NCBI RefSeq assembly: GCF_963169125.1
Contig: NC_084796.1
Coordinates: 213,903,948-213,967,947 of the forward strand
DNA length: 64,000 bases
Reading direction: 5' to 3'
Source of the DNA: Humulus lupulus
Lineage: Eukaryota; Streptophyta; Magnoliopsida; Rosales; Cannabaceae
Part shown: positions 1 to 9,349 of the stretch, piece by piece
Numbering within the stretch: position 1 is the first letter of the stretch
Layout of the letters: each line of letters opens with the position of its first letter
Made by a program: the position numbers and the translations under genes
Notes under the pieces: generated by a model
What the model was told of the DNA's origin: nothing
Databases searched by the model: none
What the model saw: the letters and a program-made list of their open reading frames with translations, nothing else

Positions 1-1764
1 TCCTTTCCTTTGGAGTTCCTTCCATAGTTCACCTCCCACGGTGATCCCTGTCCTCATGGCCACAAGTTTGGTGCTATCATCGGCATCTCTAGGTCATGCC
101 GCTATGTTAGTGAATCGATTGAGATATGCCTTTAGGGATTCACCTGATTGCTGTTTTATATTGGCGAGGGAGTTGGCCTCTATTCGAGCTTCTTTCACGG
201 CTCGAAACTGCTTTTTGAACTCAGTCGATGAGTGTTTCCAAGTAGTGATTGAGTACCTTTCAAACTTGTTGAACCATAATTTGGCTGGTCCTGTCAATGT
301 TGCTGGGAATAAGACACACTGCATTAATATCGAAATTATGGGCTCTCATCGAAGTGTTGAAGGTTCTGACGTGGTTCGACAGATCGATGTTTCCATCGTA
401 CGAGGCCATGTTTGGATTTTTGAAGCCAATAGGATAGGGAGCAGCTGCGATGTGAGGAGAAATGGCTCGAGCTCCTCATTGAAATTGCAATCGTCCACAT
501 TTTTCCCAGACAAAACTCTCTTCATTTGTTCCTCCATCGAGGCCACCCGTTCAAGGGTTGGATCCTTCTTTTATAGGTTATTTGGGAACTGGTTACCAGT
601 TCCCATCCTATCTTGCGTGTTATGTGGGTAATTGTCCTTCCAAGCCAAAGCTCGTTTAGGTGGGACGTTCCCATTATTGCGCACGATTGCAAGATCTCCC
701 ACTGTCTAAGCATAACTCAGATCATTGTAGCAGGAAGACTATCCTCTTTGCGTGTTTAGATGTTTGCTTAGATCAGATTGGGGATCGGAACACAAACTTT
801 GGGCAGAGATCAACTGATTTCTCAAGTCATTTTCATGTCTCTGTACACTCCCAACTCCGTCTATACGATGGCTCTCCGTCCAAAAACTACAGTTCACAAC
901 GCTTACTACTTGCGGTTGAGGTCGTGGGGCTTCATTATTGCCACGAGGTCACGGGACATATGTCTCTTATGCTGGTATAAAATGTCTCATTCCTCTATAG
1001 GTGTGGTGGCGTTGGATGACGTATATGTGAGGGAGGATGCCTTATTGGCGAAGCAATTCGTGTCCCATCTGGACGGACCAAATTAATTCATCCATGGTCT
1101 ACTCCAATTTCATGAGTTAGTGGCAACACGAAGTGTTTCGGTTGTACCTAAGTGGCTGGCTGAGGTGCGGTTGGATTCACAGGGACCTCCGCCCTTCTCG
1201 ATGTGTTCTCAGCTCACCCTGTCTTGCTAGGATGATTTCTGCGAGTGTAAGCTGCTTGTCCCTTATTCCGATTATTATAAGGAGGATAGTTTCTAGGCGT
1301 CCATTGGGAAGGCCCAGATCTTAGTCTTGCTGTTCTGATGGAACGACTTATTTTGGGTCAATGGATTCGCTGCGACCGAGATCTGTGGGACCCACTTTGC
1401 CTCCTTCCGACATTCTCGTTGGTTGTAGGAGGAGGTATTCGAGCCATGATCTCGTCTATTCGATGTTAGCCTGGGTGAGGTGGCTCCTTAGCTGGGAATT
1501 TTCCATTTCAATTGCTATCAAATACCCATGGTTTGGGTTCGGTGGGCATGAGGCCAAACTTCCAGTATCATTTTGGTTCATATGTTGCTTTCCAGGACGG
1601 TGTTGCACAAATGTGCCCTCTCTAGTTAGGTCAGATGCACGATAATCTCCATGATCACGAGGTCTCTCTGATTCATTGTCATGCATGTAACGAGTTACCA
1701 CCATGTTGATTGTTGTGCCGAATATTTTCTGACGAATAATCTTCTCCCTATGAAAGCACCAATC
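1..1764 (-). pseudogene. Element A: decayed Tat-like Ty3/gypsy gag, 5' part
   Basis: Gag of a minus-strand retroelement; its 3' part lies beyond the window start. Gag begins with MVVTRYMHD (ATG at 1704-1702), which matches MVVTRS at the start of element B gag (43413). A central capsid-like segment at 324-94 carries the family signature GPAKLWFNKF followed by SLANIKQQSGESLKAYLNRF, nearly the same as B and C. The frame is broken repeatedly (fragments at 1806-1456, 546-346 and 324-94), so no full gag can be made. Gag would form the cytoplasmic virus-like particle. No pol is visible because the element runs off the window. Confidence 0.85.
1743..1761 (-). other. Primer binding site of element A
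   Basis: On the minus strand the sequence next to the LTR edge reads TGGTGCTTTCA, three bases inside the LTR end. The same 11 bases sit beside the 5' LTR of element B (43349). They would pair with a tRNA ending in TGAAAGCACCA; I could not assign which tRNA. Confidence 0.6.
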
Positions 1765-2005
1765 TGTTGACGTGATTTTTCGCCAACAGAGGATTAAGAA
1801 ATCCAATTAGAGAGATTAAGCTTGATAATAAACTGTAAATATAAACTCACAAATATTTTATGCCGTTCAGTGGTTAAAATCATTCTAGTCCACGAGTCAC
1901 ACTTATTCTTGCTTTGGAACTCTTGAAGAAATTGTTTATGACAATTTGAGCAGAGCTTTGGCATACAAGGTGTCGATCCCTTATACTATCAATTCCCCTT
2001 GTATT

Positions 2006-4014
2006 TTTGATGACCCAACTAATTCTAAGACTTTGGACCATTAAAACTACTACACATAGACACTATTTTCGAGAAAACATACATAAGAAACATTCACAAA
2101 CTTTATTAAAAACTCTAAATCAAATGTTGAAATACATAAATTCGGGGTATGGGATCCCATTGTTTAAAAATAAATCATAACTTTAAACTTAAATGAAATT
2201 GTTCACAAAGCTAAATGCGGAAAAATACATAAAGAAAACATTATAAAATGATTAAAATAACATTGTCCTCTAATCGTTCACGTAGTCCATCAAATATGTT
2301 CTCCCTCAATACACAAGCCAAGCTACCATGAATCATTCCGTCGCTATATCTATTTTCCTACATGCATAAAAGAAAATAAGGAATGAGCCTAATATCCAGC
2401 AAGGAAAATCTACTAATAACATAAAACATATACATATACTATATCATAAACATATACTATAAACATATGTCATATACTACAATGGCCATTATACTACTTG
2501 AGGCTTGTTAACTAAACAAGTCATATGCCCAATAGATTGGTGGTGCTTGCTTGCCAAGCAAGTCATATGCCCATAATTTATTGGGGCTTGTTAGCTATAC
2601 AAGTCATATGCCCAAGGTCTATAAACATACTATACATAATGTAAACATAACAGAACTATAACATATCATATAAACATATATAATTCTATCCTATTTTCCA
2701 TACCAAAACCGGGATATGAGAACAAGGACGGGATTTGGAACACTCCTAAAACCAACAATAAGAATGTGAGTATTTCTAAAGAAATAGATTATAAAGAAAT
2801 GAACTAAACAACCAAGAAGTAACTTACTGAAAAGAATCCTTAAGTTCAAAGAACTTAAATACCTAACCAAGAATGGAAAACAACGAGTTAGGATTTGAGT
2901 AAAGAAAACTAAGGAAAACTAAAGAAACATACAGAAATGAACTTAAGATTAGGAATACCTTTCAATGTACTAGAACCGAACTACACCTCGATATTGGAAA
3001 CACAATATTTATCTTACTTCCCAAGTGTTTATAAAGCTTATAACCCAACCCAAGTGTTTATCACTCTATAGTAACCCTAGCAGCTTAAAGGCTCTGAACA
3101 CAGCTTGAAGAATGAGAGAAATGGCTGGGTACTAGGTCCTATTTATAGATTTCAAGGAGTGAACTATCTCTTAGCTTGAATAAAAATAATGAGTATTAAT
3201 TGAGAAATATTTGAATATTCGTTCAACAGGTGCTGAAGACTCGGTCAAAACGTTCAGAGGCTGATCAAGAGGTTAAGGAATGAATTGAGCTTGGTTTAAA
3301 AAATGTTTGAACATATAGCCCTAGGGCTGATATATCTCCCATTATAGGCGATATATCACCTGGGCTTATTACCCGAGTGCTTGTTGTTTCGTTTGTGCGA
3401 AGTTCACGTGTTTTTCGTATTCCCCGTGTGGCGATACATCGGCTCCTAGGCTGCGATATATCGACATACGTTAATATATTAAGCACGTAATTCCACATTT
3501 TCAGCATAATTGAATTGATTAATCAGGTTTGACTGAGTAATATGAGATTCCAGCAAGTTCTGGAAGGGTCTAGGGCTTCTAGAAACTTCTATTTTTGAAT
3601 TACCCACTTAAAAAAATGCTTAATTCCTCCAATAAACAAGATTGTGACAAATGTCAGGCTCTTAATGGTCTTGGAAGGTTCTATAGTTTTCTAGAACTTT
3701 CTTTTATTTAAACTATAGTTAAACTCTTAAATAAACCTGCACACGAAAAGTGTCATGTTCTTATTAATTCTATCTAAACCTTATAGTATAATAAATAACA
3801 TCTTTATAATTAGCTATATTAATCAAACCTTATGTTATAATTAATATTCTTAAACTATAGGTTAAACTTATAAAATCTATAATTGTTGCTACGAGTGTTC
3901 AACTAAGTCCCGGCTTGAGCAAAAATCCACAGTAATAAACCTACTATAACTACTACTAGCTATTACTACTAATACTACTAACTAACTAGCTAAGTAAAAT
4001 TCTGGGACTCTACA
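2006..4014 (-). mobile_element. Chromoviral solo LTR inside element A's LTR
   Basis: A 2009-bp LTR running TTTGATGACCC ... GACTCTACA. It is flanked by a perfect 5-bp duplication GTATT (2001-2005 and 4015-4019) and has no internal sequence, so it is a solo LTR left by LTR-LTR recombination. It aligns at a distance with the LTRs of element G (start TGTAATGACCC, then the block ending in GGGATNCCATTGTT). The second base of the expected TG terminus has changed to T. A minus-strand TATA box (TATAAATA) lies at 3147-3140, giving a U3 of about 870 bp in sense orientation. Confidence 0.88.
2504..2614. repeat. Three tandem hairpins, about 41-bp period
   Basis: Dyads at 2504-2520 (CTTGTTAACTAAACAAG), 2546-2562 (CTTGCTTGCCAAGCAAG) and 2587-2603 (CTTGTTAGCTATACAAG) are each followed directly by TCATATGCCCA. 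The fifth stem pair is T:A in copies 1 and 3 and C:G in copy 2, so pairing is kept. The array lies about 500 bp from the low-coordinate edge of the solo LTR. Confidence 0.75.
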
Positions 4015-4527
4015 GTATTTATAGGGAATTTTGATGGAAAATATTGGGTAACCGTACTATAAATGGTAACATACAATATTGGGTAACTTCTCAAATTAAT
4101 GGAGATGTAAATACCCCAATTAAGCCCATTGTTATTTACATCAATCAATAAAATGTATATAACGAATGTGTGCATTTATTGTGCATATTGGGCATCCCAG
4201 TGTGTAGAGATTCTTCCATGTTCGTCGTTGAACTACTTAGAGCTAGATGCCATCCTCGAACTGGATTATAGTGGAGTAGGATGGATTGACTCAAGCAATA
4301 CTCAGGCTTAGTGAAGGCGATTTGGACAATGGACATTGGATAGTTTTACCTCTGTCATTCGCTCTTCTAATGATCTGAAGGATCCTCGGGCGTCCTAGAC
4401 TCAGCGACATAGGCTCAAGCTGTTTGACCTAGAGTTAGCAAGATATCTACGGAGCCTTGCCTCCTTTATTTATTCCGTGCCAGCTGTACCCCGAGCAAGA
4501 TAATTGAGCTCGTTTTTTTAGGGTACA

Positions 4528-5323
4528 ACAAAAAGGTTTCAAGAGGTGACACCATCAAGGGTTCAAAAATAACCTATATTGCCTATAAGAAGCCAAAGAC
4601 TCAAGGAATTGGAATTAAGTGAAAAAAGCTCTCAAGTGTAAACACTCTACCTTGTAGAGGGAAACCTTGAAGAAGTTGTTGGGATATGACTTATCACACC
4701 ATTTAAATGTCATAATTCAAATAAATCAAAACCCAAGATAACCTAGTTCAAAATAGAGTCTTTGGCTATGATTGTATGTGAATCAATGGAGATGACAAAA
4801 GGTTTCACACAAATTCAATTTTTTGTCCAAAATTCTCTATTCCTAGCCTTCTCTAAGAGATTTCTTGATGCTACTACAAGTTGTAATGAAATTGGGATTT
4901 ACAAGCCGTAATCTTCATGCAAGTCAAGCTTTCTCAATGAAGGTCTTGGAGAAAGAGAGTTTTAGTGAGAGAGAGAGTGGATCGTGATCAATTCACCAAA
5001 GTCTCAAATGAACCCTTTAAATTGTATAGGATCCGTCACTAGTGTCAACCAATGAGATTAGAGTATTTAAACTAAGTTTTGGAGCCAAAATTACGTAACT
5101 GTATGGTCCCGTACGTACCGCCCAGGTGATCCATCACCTGCACATAGGCGATGCATCGCCTGTCTTGGGTTTTTCATCTCGATCTATGTGTCACCTTTGA
5201 GGCGACTGAGCGCATATGCCTCTTAAATAACACCCCAGAAATTTCCCCAAAACATCTCCAAATCCCTCCAAATTTTTTGGGTACTCGTATATATTCCAAA
5301 GAAACACTTTGATCCCAAAAATA
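4528..5323 (-). mobile_element. Copia-type LTR/leader fragment
   Basis: Non-coding. It aligns with 30640-31400, which lies upstream of a minus-strand copia gag. Shared blocks include GGGATATG.CTTA followed by CACAC, then AATTCAAATAAATC, AAGATAACCTAGTTCA, and a final CCAAAGAAACACTTTG near 5297. It is therefore the same copia family's LTR/leader, truncated on the left by element A and on the right by another LTR start at 5324. No coding sequence is visible. Confidence 0.6.
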
Positions 5324-5757
5324 TGTTGGGTTTTTTGCCCTTATAAAACAACATTTCTAATGTAACACTTTTGATTATCAATAAAGAAGTAGACATTATT
5401 TTTTATTTATCAATTACATTTCTTGCTTGTATTCATTACACGATTATTTACTTAATACAAACATATATAAATTCTCGAACATATAAATAAGTTACATTTA
5501 TAGTGACTAGGACACAGTGGATTATAAATGTAATTATATATTTAAAAGAATTATCCCTAAGATTAAAATCGTACACAAGATTTTCACAATATGTTCTACG
5601 TATACACTAAGTGTGATGTCTTGTCCATGACATTGGCTAACTAGATAAGATCGAATATATTTTGTTACATTGGTAAATAGTAAGAATTAGCCCTAGGACT
5701 TACACTAATTATTGATAGATAAATAAGTATCGTTATTATCAAATCTAATTAGATGCA
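5324..5757 (+). repeat. Truncated LTR, TGTTGGG family, copy 1
   Basis: It starts TGTTGGGTTTTTTGCCC, a terminus typical of plant copia LTRs, and shares a TTATAAAA block and an AAAGAAGTAGA block with the next copy at 5758. It has no coding capacity, and no second end or target duplication could be found. Confidence 0.5.
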
Positions 5758-5862
5758 TGTTGGGTTTTTTTCCCTTATAAAAACATGATGAACATATAAC
5801 AAGATTTTATAATGTTAATAAAAGAAGTAGAAATCATTTACTTTAACTAATGTGTGGCTTGC
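5758..5862 (+). repeat. Truncated LTR, TGTTGGG family, copy 2
   Basis: It repeats the first about 100 bp of copy 1: TGTTGGGTTTTTT, CCCTTATAAAA and AAAGAAGTAGA. It is cut off by the LTR-like start TGTAGCGCACC at 5863. The two starts in direct orientation could be remains of two insertions or a partial duplication. Confidence 0.5.
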
Positions 5863-7235
5863 TGTAGCGCACCAATTTTTTTTATTTAATTTTGTGGTTT
5901 ATATTATTAGTAATTGTTAAGTGTTAGGAAATGATTTCTAATTGTTTGAATTGTTTGGTAGAAATTTTGTGAATTTAATGTTGTTATTTTTTTATTTAAT
6001 TAATCTATTTTAAGAGCTTTCTTGAGTTTTGGTTGGGTGCAATACAGTGCATGATTAGTAGAGAAGCACTTAGGCACTTGTGTGTGTACATGTGCAATGA
6101 GTATTGCAATAGTTTTTCCCATGCATTATTTCTTTTATTTTTTTATTTAAGTAACTAAAAGAAAAAAGAAAGGAAAGAAATAGGGAAGGAGATTGGCGTG
6201 TGGAAGAGAAGGAAATAGAAGGAATTTCTTTTCCAATTATCTTTGAATTTAAATCAAGAAAGTAGATAAATAGGGTAAGACTTTTGATTTGATTAGCTTA
6301 TGCTAGGTATGGGAGGTAGAATTATGAAGAGGTTAGTGTGAAAATGCATCACATAGCCGAAACATATATAGAGAGAGAGGGAGTGATGGGTAGTCGGTCA
6401 AGGCAAGGGATTTAATTTCTTTTCTTTTCGTGCTCCATCACTTGAATTGAGGGAAAAGAATCAAGGGGAGAGGATAGGGTTTTGAATGAGGATATCTCCT
6501 CTTATGGTTTTATATGGGAAAGAGAGAATAGAGAACCCCTTTTTGGAGTGCTAGCCGACTGCACAAGGGTGGAGAGAGAAAGGGCTCGCAAGAAGGAGAG
6601 AAGGAGAGAAAGAAAGAAGAGAAAGAATGAGAAGGTGAAGAAGAAAGGAATTTCGAACCCTAGGGTAATGTATTGTAGTGTTCTATTTCTTTCTCTTTCA
6701 TCTATTCTCTTCATCTTAAGTTCTAAGCAATAGAATGTTTTCTTTGGGTTTTGACTAAACCTAGGTCTTGAGGTGCCAAAGGGTTGGTCAAATCTTGTGT
6801 ATCTTTGATCACTACAAAGGAGGTAATGAGATATCCTATTATTTTGCTATTTTGATGTTGAATGTTGTTTTTTTTTTTTTTTGGTTTTGAAATATGATTG
6901 TTGTTTTGATGCTAAGTTTTGCCCAAGCATGTGTATAGGTTCTAGTATATATTTTTATTAATGTTGCTATGATGAATACATGTGTTGGTAAGATATTTTG
7001 AATAGAGGCATGTTGGGTTTTAATTTAAAAATGCAATTAAGAATGAGATTTGTTGTATGTTTCAGCCTAGTGTATGTTTTAGGGTTCATATTTTTTTTTT
7101 TTTTTTGAATTTTGATAAACATGCTTATGGATTTGATTGTATGGTTATGTTCTTTTTGAAAAAGAGGCATGATGAGTTTGAATGTTAAAACTTGAAATAC
7201 GATTCTATGTATATTCAGTTATGGCATGCTTTAGG
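5863..7235 (+). repeat. Probable truncated plus-strand LTR (non-coding)
   Basis: AT-rich and non-coding. It begins TGTAGCGCACC, an LTR-like terminus. A TATA-like motif (ATATATAG) lies near 6364 and is followed by a GA-rich leader-like region. That layout fits U3 then R, but no matching second copy or LTR end is present, because element D begins at 7236. The short open frames at 6482-6733 overlap purine-rich low-complexity sequence and are not convincing genes. Confidence 0.4.
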
Positions 7236-8708
7236 TGTTGACGGTGAGAACTCGTCAACGAAGTTAAGTTGGAAAAATTATCGAATTGAAATTGCTAATT
7301 CGGAAGCTATGAAAACTTGAACAATGACTCAAGAACAATGGAATAACAGCAATGGAGAATTCAGTATCTCATTCACACTAATGTCTCTGCTACAGTAAAA
7401 TTTCCAACCCCCTCTCAGGTGGCCTTCGAATTCAATTTATAGTAGGCTCTAACGGCCTTAGGTACATAGTGGTCCAGGGGACCAAGAGGTACAAACGTAC
7501 TGTACTAGGGAAGTGGCTTCAGAGGTTGTGGCTGTACATCCCGTACAGGGGCAGGTGTCAGGAGGATGTCTCCACTACTTGTCTGTACCCCTTCCTGAGG
7601 CGTGGTAGCAGGCGTGTTGGCGCAGGAGGTAGTGGTGTCGGCTCTGACCTATGACCGTAGACGTACGGACCACGATCCTCACTGGTACTGGCATCCGTAC
7701 CTGGTCGTACAAACATGTCTCCTTTGACTCACACTAAGCATAGGGACTTTGAAGTGTGAAAAAGGGGATCTTCGGTGTCCGTATTGGCCGTGGCGTTGAA
7801 TAGGGGTCTTGGGCCCATACACGTTAAGTCATGGGGCGTCGGCCTCCTGAGAAGATTATGGGCTGATGGACCTCCCGGGGCGTGCGCGCGCGAGACCTTG
7901 CACGGCCTTGCGCATGGGGCGCCGTAGACGGCCTCGCGACCCCCTTATGGCCTCGCGCATGGGGCGCCTTAGACGGCCTCGCGACCCCCTCTTGGCCTCG
8001 CGCACGGGGCGCCTTAGACGGCCTCGCGACCCCCTCATGGCCTCGCGCATGGGGCGCCTTAGACGGCCTCGCGACCCCCTCTTGGCCTCGCGCATGGGGC
8101 GCCGTAGACGGCCTCGCGGCCCCTCATGGCCCCGCGCATGGGACGCCTTAGACGGCCTCGCGACTCCTTCCTTGGCCTTGCGCATGGGATGCCGTAGACG
8201 GCCTCGCGGCCCCTCTTGGCCTCGCGCATGGGGTGCCGTAGACGGCCTCGCGGCCCCTCTTGGCCTCGCGCATGGGATGCCGTAGACGGCCTCGCGCATG
8301 GGGCGCTGTAGACGGCCTCGCGACCCCCTCTTGGCCTCGCGCACGGGGCGCCTTAGACGGCCTCGCGACCCCCTCTTGGCCTCGCGCATGGGACGCCGTA
8401 GACGGCCTCGCGACCCCCTCTTGGCCTCGCGCATGGGGCGCCGTAGACGGCCTCGCGGCCCCTCATGGCCTCGCGCATGGGACGCCTTAGACGGCCTCGC
8501 GACCCCCTTATGGCCTCGCGCACGGGGCGCCTTAGACGGCCTCGCGACCCCCTCTTGGCCTCGCGCATGGGACTCCGTAGACGGCCTCGCGACCCCCTTA
8601 TGGCCTCGCGCATGGGGCGCCGTAGACGGCCTCGCAGCCCCTCATGGCCCCGCGCATGGGACGCCTTAGACGGCCTTATATTTTCTCTTGATGAGATTAT
8701 GAGCATCA
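7236..8708 (-). repeat. Element D 3' LTR (left copy)
   Basis: A 1473-bp LTR running TGTTGACGG ... GAGCATCA, paired with 18847-20433. A minus-strand TATA motif (TATAAATT, 7441-7434) leaves an R-U5 of about 200 bp toward 7236 and a long U3 made mostly of an 18-copy 45-bp minisatellite. Confidence 0.93.
7900..8690. repeat. 45-bp minisatellite in left LTR (18 copies)
   Basis: The GC-rich unit contains GGCCTCGCGCATGGGG then CGCCTTAGAC, followed by a second GGCCTCGCG and ACCCCCTCTT. Counting the TAGACGG core gives 18 units. One junction near 8278-8304 is shortened by about 19 bp, consistent with recombination between the two GGCCTCGCG subrepeats. Because 45 is divisible by 3, the array creates long meaningless open frames on both strands. 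Confidence 0.93.
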
Positions 8709-8724
8709 ACTCTTGCCCCCCCTA
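8709..8724 (-). other. Polypurine tract of element D
   Basis: Read on the minus strand, an AGGGGGGGCAAGAG-type purine run lies directly before the 3' LTR start (TGATGCTCATAATC). It would prime plus-strand DNA synthesis. Confidence 0.8.
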
Positions 8725-8774
8725 GTCTAGGAGAGGGCCTTTAGGTGCTCTTGTAGACTATTCATCTTGGTTCC

Positions 8775-8782
8775 TATAAATA
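8775..8782 (+). promoter_or_regulatory. TATA-like box upstream of the antisense gene
   Basis: A perfect TATAAATA in the context TTCCTATAAATAGG on the plus strand, just inside the 3' LTR, about 570 bp before the antisense ATG. No other strong TATA is seen between here and 9350. Assignment as the antisense promoter is inference. Confidence 0.45.
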
Positions 8783-8811
8783 GGCCGTCATGCATGGCTT
8801 AATATTTTACA

Positions 8812-8959
8812 TCTTACCTCCTTGGCTTAGTGGTAGTTAGACCCTTGCTCCTCCCAAAAGGTAAAGGGTTCAACCCCCCACAACTACACTTTCTCTACAA
8901 TTTCATCACTTTTCCATTTTTCCATCATCATCATTCATCATTTTTTTTTTTTTTTTTTA
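8812..8959 (+). mobile_element. SINE-like tRNA-derived stretch with poly(T) tail
   Basis: It contains a near-consensus pol III box A (TGGCTTAGTGG, 8824-8834) and box B (GGTTCAACCC, about 8868-8877) with tRNA-like spacing. A 19-base T run ends it at 8959. The flanking arms do not fold into a full cloverleaf, so it is not a functional tRNA gene. The layout matches plant SINEs, which have a tRNA-like head and a short T-rich end. No clear target duplication was found. Confidence 0.45.
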
Positions 8960-9097
8960 GCTAATTTCTTGGTGTGTACATTTTTGGGCTAACACACTTT
9001 TCTGATTAACTCTTGCAGACGCGCATTTTCAACGCTTTGGTGTTTTTCGCCTCCCAACCTTCCTTGGACTCCGACTTCGTTCTTTCAATTGCTTGAG

Positions 9098-9298
9098 GTA
9101 TATTTTATTTTCTTCTCCCGTTTATTTACTTATTTTATCGGATTCAGACCAACAACACTTGGGATGGGGTACGTTAGCCCGAGCTTGTTTTGACCACACG
9201 CGCGCCCCTCCTCTTTCTTTTTATACATGTACCTTGTAGTAATCCATTTAGGGCGTTTGCACCTAGGGGTATTAAGCCTGTTCCTTTGTGTTTTGTAG
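9098..9298 (+). other. Possible leader intron of the antisense gene
   Basis: A donor-like GAG|GTATAT at 9098 and acceptor-like TTTTGTAG ending at 9298 bracket 201 bp of T-rich sequence between the TATA box and the ATG at 9350. This rests only on splice-site appearance. Confidence 0.3.
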
Positions 9299-9349
9299 TC
9301 TTCCCCTTGTTTAAACGTGACCCCCTTTTTGCTGTTGGGACGCGGTTTC

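Larger units (their letters stand above)
1765..4527 (-). repeat. 5' LTR of element A, split by a solo LTR
   Basis: The LTR runs TGTTGACG ... GGGTACA. Its two parts, 1765-2005 and 4020-4527 (about 749 bp together), align with the reverse complement of element B's 773-bp LTR (42573-43345). Shared blocks include the TATA region CCTATAAATAC and the start TGTACCC followed by an ACGAGCT block. The insert between them is a chromoviral solo LTR flanked by GTATT. Confidence 0.85.

Noticed and set aside
41..631. 196-codon plus-strand frame
   Set aside because: It is the shadow of the minus-strand gag of element A, which has recognisable family motifs.
6482..6733. Lys/Glu/Arg-rich 83-codon frame and its antisense
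   Set aside because: It is purine-rich low-complexity leader sequence with no domain; the composition alone produces the frame.
7856..8725. Several long Arg/Pro/Ala-rich open frames on both strands (also 19474-20483)
   Set aside because: The 45-bp repeat unit is divisible by 3 and GC-rich, so open frames arise in many frames. They lie in LTR U3 and have no start context or domain.
8812..8885. Functional tRNA gene
   Set aside because: Box A and box B match, but the D, anticodon and acceptor stems do not pair. Kept only as a SINE-like feature.
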